From CBEULR01 sp965544035 (lineage in GTDB: Bacteria > Bacillota > Desulfotomaculia > Desulfotomaculales > Desulforudaceae): 64,000 bases of DNA. Shown here piece after piece: positions 60,816-64,000 of the stretch; within the stretch, counting starts at the first letter, position 1, and every line of letters starts with the position of its first letter. The notes below the pieces were generated by a model that was given only the letters and a program-made list of their open reading frames with translations, was not told where the DNA came from and did no database searches. Where the stretch lies: NCBI GenBank assembly GCA_965544035.1, contig CBEULR010000003.1:127332-191331 (forward strand), read 5' to 3'. A program made the translations under genes and the position numbers.

Positions 60816-62477
60816 TTATTCTTTATACACGGCACCATCGGAGGCCGAACCGACCATTCGTGAGTACCGGGCCAGATAACCCTTGGTGTACTTCGGTGCC
60901 GGCGGCCGCCAGTCGGCTAAACGTGCTTTAATCTCCTCATCCGGAAGGTCGACCCGCAGGGACGCCTCCGGAATGTTGATCTCGATCATATCGCCGTCGC
61001 GCAGGGCGGCAATCGGACCGCCTTGGGCGGCTTCGGGCGACACGTGTCCGATGGACGAACCCCGCGTGGCCCCGGAAAAACGGCCGTCGGTGATCAGGGC
61101 GACGCTTCCGGCCAGCCCCATACCGGCCAGAGTGGCCGTCGGTGACAGCATCTCACGCATTCCCGGCCCTCCCCGCGGTCCCTCGTAACGAATCACGACC
61201 ACGTCGCCGGCCTTGATCGCCCCGGCGCCGATCGCGCTGATCGCCTCGTCCTCGGAATCGAACACGCGGGCCGGACCACGGTGGACCAGCATTTCGGGAG
61301 CAACCGCCGACGCCTTGACGACGGCGCCGTCCGGAGCCAGATTACCCTTCAGGATCACCAGCCCGCCGGTGGTTGAATACGGATCATCCACCGGACGGAT
61401 GACCTCCGGCCGGGACACCGTACGTCCCTCGATCAGCTCACCCACCGTCCGTCCGGACACGGTGGGCAGGGACAAGTCAAGCAGTCCCTTCTTCGCCAGT
61501 TCGGCCATCACCGCCGGGATGCCCCCGGCCTCGTTCAGGTCCTCCACATGATGGGAGCCGGCCGGACTCAGACGGCACAGGTTGGGCGTGCGTGCGCTGA
61601 TTTCATTAATCAATTCAAGATTCACTTCAACTCCGGCCTCGCGGGCGATGGCCAGCAGGTGCAGGACGGTGTTTGAAGAGCCGCCCAGTGCCATGTCGAC
61701 GGCCAGCGCGTTGCAGAAAGCTTCCAGGGTCAGGATTTTTGAGGGCCGGATATCTTTGGCCAGCAGTTCCATCACTTTCATCCCCGATTCCTTGGCCAGG
61801 CGCCGGCGGGCGGCGCTCACGGCCGGGATGGTGCCGTTGCCGGGCAGGGCCATCCCGATGGCCTCGGTCAGACAGTTCATAGAGTTGGCCGTAAACATGC
61901 CGGCACAGGAACCGCAGCCGGGGCAGACACAGTCCTCAAGTTCGGCCAGATCGGCTTCAGTCATCTTGCCGACCTTGACCTGCCCGACGGCCTCAAACAC
62001 TTGCGTCAGCGAAACCTTTCGCCCGCGGAAACTGCCGGCCAGCATCGGGCCGCCGCTGACGATGAGGCAGGGCAGGTCCAGCCGGGCGGCCGCCATCAGC
62101 ATTCCGGGCACAATTTTGTCGCACGCCGTGACAAAAACCAGCGCGTCCAGGGCATGCGCCCGGGCCATCGTCTCCACACTGTCGGCGATGAGTTCCCGGC
62201 TGGCCAGGGAATACTTCATCCCCTCGTGGTTCATCGCGATACCGTCGCAGACCGCGATCGAGCCGAACTCCATCGGTGTCCCGCCGGCCATCAGTACTCC
62301 GGTCTTCACGGCAGCAGTCAGTTCACCCAGGTGCTGGTGTCCCGGCACCAGGTCGGTCCGGGCATTGGCGATGCCCACCAGCGGCCGTTCCAGTTCTTCG
62401 TTTGTATAACCGAGGGCTTTCAAGAGTGAGCGGTGAGGCGCCTTCTCGATGCCCTTCGTTACGGTATGGCTGCGCAA
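60816..62477 (-). CDS. ilvD: Dihydroxy-acid dehydratase IlvD
   Basis: A 553-residue Fe-S enzyme with cluster cysteines in ACDKIVPG and CVCPGCGSCAGMFTANSMNC, and the active-site region DGRFSGATRGSSIGHVSPEA. It dehydrates the dihydroxy acids to 2-oxo acids for valine and isoleucine. TTG 62477 has GGGAG about 8 bases upstream. The order ilvE-ilvD-ilvB is kept on one transcript. Confidence 0.96.
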   Translation of the reverse strand: MRSHTVTKGIEKAPHRSLLKALGYTNEELERPLVGIANARTDLVPGHQHLGELTAAVKTGVLMAGGTPMEFGSIAVCDGIAMNHEGMKYSLASRELIADSVETMARAHALDALVFVTACDKIVPGMLMAAARLDLPCLIVSGGPMLAGSFRGRKVSLTQVFEAVGQVKVGKMTEADLAELEDCVCPGCGSCAGMFTANSMNCLTEAIGMALPGNGTIPAVSAARRRLAKESGMKVMELLAKDIRPSKILTLEAFCNALAVDMALGGSSNTVLHLLAIAREAGVEVNLELINEISARTPNLCRLSPAGSHHVEDLNEAGGIPAVMAELAKKGLLDLSLPTVSGRTVGELIEGRTVSRPEVIRPVDDPYSTTGGLVILKGNLAPDGAVVKASAVAPEMLVHRGPARVFDSEDEAISAIGAGAIKAGDVVVIRYEGPRGGPGMREMLSPTATLAGMGLAGSVALITDGRFSGATRGSSIGHVSPEAAQGGPIAALRDGDMIEINIPEASLRVDLPDEEIKARLADWRPPAPKYTKGYLARYSRMVGSASDGAVYKE

Positions 62478-62567
62478 AGTAAACTCTCCCTTCCAGGCAG
62501 GATGGAAACCGCAATTCTGTTCATTATCCGGGGCCGATCCCGCAGTCTCCCGGTTGAATCACATCGT

Positions 62568-63449
62568 TTACTCCGGAAAGATGAGCGGGCCGTCGGTCCT
62601 GGTCAGTTCGCGGAACAGCAAGATCAACTTCCGGGTCATGCTTCCGGGGACACCGTCGCCGATTGTCCGCCCGTCCACCTTGATCACCGGAATCAGTTCG
62701 GCGGCCGAACCGGTCAGGAAGCACTCGTCGGCAACGTAAACATCATACCGGGTAAAGAGTCTCTCCTCGACCGGGATGCCCTGCTCCCGGGCCAAATCCA
62801 TCACCGTGTTCCGGGTGACCCCCTCCAGGATGCCCACGTGCGAAGGCGGGGTGATCAGAACACCCTTCTTGACGATGAAGATGTTGTCGCCGGTGGCCTC
62901 GGCCACATAACCCTCATTGTTCAGCATAATCGCTTCCATTGTTCCGGCCCGGGCAGCCTCCATTTTGGCCAGAATGTTGTTGAGGTAGTTCAGCGACTTG
63001 ATACGCGGACTCAACGATTCGTTCAAGTTGCGCCTGGTGGGAACGGTCACGACCTCCAGGCCCTTCTCGTACAGTTCTTCGGGATACAGCTGAATCGAAG
63101 CCCCGATGCAGAAGACCGAAGCCTTCGGACAGTTCTTCGGATCCAGACCCAGGTCGCCCTTGCCGCGGGTGACCAGCAGGCGGATGTAGCCGTCACGCAG
63201 TCCGTTACGGCGCATCGTCTCCAAGACAACCTCGGTCATTTCCTCCGGCGTGAGCGGGATGTTCAGCATAATCGAACGGGCCGAATCGTACAGCCGCTCG
63301 ATGTGCTCATCCAGTTTGAACACCCGCCCGTGGTACGCGCGTATGCCCTCAAAAATACCGTCTCCGTACAGCAGACCGTGGTCAAAAATGGAGACTACCG
63401 CCTTTTCTTCCGGAACAAACTCGCCGTCTGCGTAGATTATAAGCCCCAT
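62568..63449 (-). CDS. ilvE: Branched-chain amino-acid aminotransferase IlvE (class IV)
   Basis: A 293-residue PLP enzyme: DHGLLYGDGIFEGIRAYHGR, the PLP Lys in SPRIKSLNYLNNILAKMEA, EATGDNIFIVKKG and LTGSAAELIPV. It makes valine, leucine and isoleucine from their oxo acids. ATG 63449 has AAGGAG 9 bases upstream; a longer open frame runs into the T-box leader and is not real. First gene of the operon. Confidence 0.95.
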   Translation of the reverse strand: MGLIIYADGEFVPEEKAVVSIFDHGLLYGDGIFEGIRAYHGRVFKLDEHIERLYDSARSIMLNIPLTPEEMTEVVLETMRRNGLRDGYIRLLVTRGKGDLGLDPKNCPKASVFCIGASIQLYPEELYEKGLEVVTVPTRRNLNESLSPRIKSLNYLNNILAKMEAARAGTMEAIMLNNEGYVAEATGDNIFIVKKGVLITPPSHVGILEGVTRNTVMDLAREQGIPVEERLFTRYDVYVADECFLTGSAAELIPVIKVDGRTIGDGVPGSMTRKLILLFRELTRTDGPLIFPE

Positions 63450-63496
63450 CGTACTCTCACTCCTTGTTTGTCCTAATATAGTCTGTATACTAATAG

Positions 63497-63890
63497 AGCC
63501 CCCCATCCCAGGCAGTTTCATCTGCCAGGGACGAGAGGCTTCCTCACGCGGTACCACCCTGATTGCCGGTAGCAAACACCGGCCCCTTTCCCGCGCCCAA
63601 TCAGCGCGTGGTTTTGGTAACGGGTGTCCCACCCGGCAACACCTACTATAGGAGTTGTGCGAGGTGTGACGTTGGAGGTGAGAAACTCGAGGGTATTCGC
63701 CTCCGGCGAATACCAACCCCTATTTCCCACTTCTAACCTCGCACTTCCCACTTCCCAGTTCAGTGCGCGGCTCCGGGGTGATCGCGGAAAACTGCGTCCC
63801 GCACCGGTTTTCACCAACTCCGGCTCTCTGTGGCGGCCGACCGTCCAGCTCCTTATTTCCCCTTCTTCGCCTTTAACCTGTTTAGGGATA
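63497..63890 (-). promoter_or_regulatory. T-box riboswitch leader of the ilv-leu operon
   Basis: The minus strand holds the invariant antiterminator motif AGGGTGGTACCGCG (63560-63547) and, upstream, stem I features AGAGAGCCGG and GGTGAAAACCGG. The segment GCGATCACCCCGGAGC suggests ATC (isoleucine) as specifier. A terminator-like stem of about 19 bp with wobble pairs (63540-63497) follows; only CTATTAG comes after it, a poor U tract. Uncharged tRNA-Ile should favour read-through. A long palindrome is inserted between stem I and the antiterminator. Confidence 0.85.
63657..63744. repeat. Inserted long palindrome inside the T-box leader
   Basis: An 88-base foldback: outer arms GTGCGAGGT / ACCTCGCAC, middle arms GTTGGAGGTGAGAAA and TTTCCCACTTCTAAC (three mismatches), inner perfect GGTATTCGCC-TCC-GGCGAATACC. 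It looks like a miniature palindromic intergenic repeat. Confidence 0.7.
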
Positions 63891-63896
63891 TTGACC

Positions 63897-63926
63897 AGTA
63901 TATATAAGACAATCGCCGGGTGTCAA
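63897..63926 (-). promoter_or_regulatory. Promoter of the ilv-leu operon
   Basis: Minus-strand TTGACA (63926-63921) and TATACT (63902-63897) are 18 bases apart in an AT-rich stretch. Transcription should begin near 63890, giving a leader of about 440 bases that contains the T-box. Confidence 0.75.
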
Positions 63927-64000
63927 GCACTATTTTCAAGATACACGTAGATCGACCAGAGTTTCGTTCAGCGCATTTTGCCCGGGTTAAGAAGGCATTG

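Noticed and set aside
1..64000. tRNA, rRNA, CRISPR arrays, prophage or intact insertion sequences
   Set aside because: No T-loop-like tRNA 3' halves, rRNA signatures, regularly spaced repeats, integrases or transposase genes were found on either strand.

Overview
The window reads as chromosomal DNA of a GC-rich, low-GC-lineage-related Gram-positive bacterium, most likely a spore-forming anaerobic clostridium of the Desulfotomaculum/Pelotomaculum/Desulforudis type. The signs are strong Shine-Dalgarno sites with many GTG and TTG starts, glmS ribozymes, a T-box leader, several secreted proteins with copper-amine-oxidase-like stalk domains, LysM proteins, a DUF3231 (spore-coat-like) protein and a three-piece glutamate synthase. 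The species cannot be fixed from the sequence alone. No tRNA, rRNA, CRISPR array, phage or intact insertion sequence was seen.

Layout. 0-2.6 kb: a nitroreductase fragment, then a cyclase gene and a GntR regulator overlapping a TauE/SafE exporter gene. 2.6-8.5 kb: typA, cell-wall enzymes (L,D-transpeptidase, glucosaminidase), a frameshifted DUF2892 gene, a tautomerase and Hsp20. 8.5-15 kb: a leftward signalling block (MEDS-PAS histidine kinase, PAS-GGDEF-HD-GYP protein, chemoreceptor, CheW). 15.6-23.3 kb: DUF523, lipoprotein and LysM genes, a copper operon (SHOCT protein, copA, copZ) and a LysM-polysaccharide deacetylase. 23.6-27 kb: glutamate dehydrogenase and a second GGDEF-HD-GYP protein. 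27-36 kb: stalk-domain and membrane proteins, an ABC-F ATPase behind an attenuator, and a RarD-like permease. 36-39.6 kb: a DsbA-family gene with an in-frame UGA at the first cysteine of CxxC (predicted selenoprotein), a stress protein, yjbQ, an Imm5-like protein and an AraC regulator.

39.8-47 kb is a nitrogen-assimilation block on the minus strand: a divergent glutamine synthetase paralogue that has lost catalytic residues, an ANTAR RNA-binding regulator, a canonical glnA and glutamate synthase in three pieces. All three leaders here (ANTAR gene, glnA, paralogue) carry a hexaloop hairpin of the kind ANTAR proteins bind, next to a terminator, which suggests one antitermination regulon.

47-52.4 kb is an amino-sugar block: glmM, then a glmS paralogue lacking the glutaminase domain, then full-length glmS. 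Each of the two glmS-type genes has its own glmS ribozyme. 52.5-64 kb is the branched-chain amino-acid operon ilvE-ilvD-ilvB-ilvN-ilvC-leuA-leuC-leuD-cimA, driven by a strong promoter and a T-box leader with a probable isoleucine specifier; leuB is absent from it.

The most unusual material is the RNA-level control (two glmS ribozymes, three ANTAR-type leaders, an ABC-F attenuator, a T-box carrying an inserted palindrome) together with two domain- or residue-stripped paralogues of glutamine-using enzymes.
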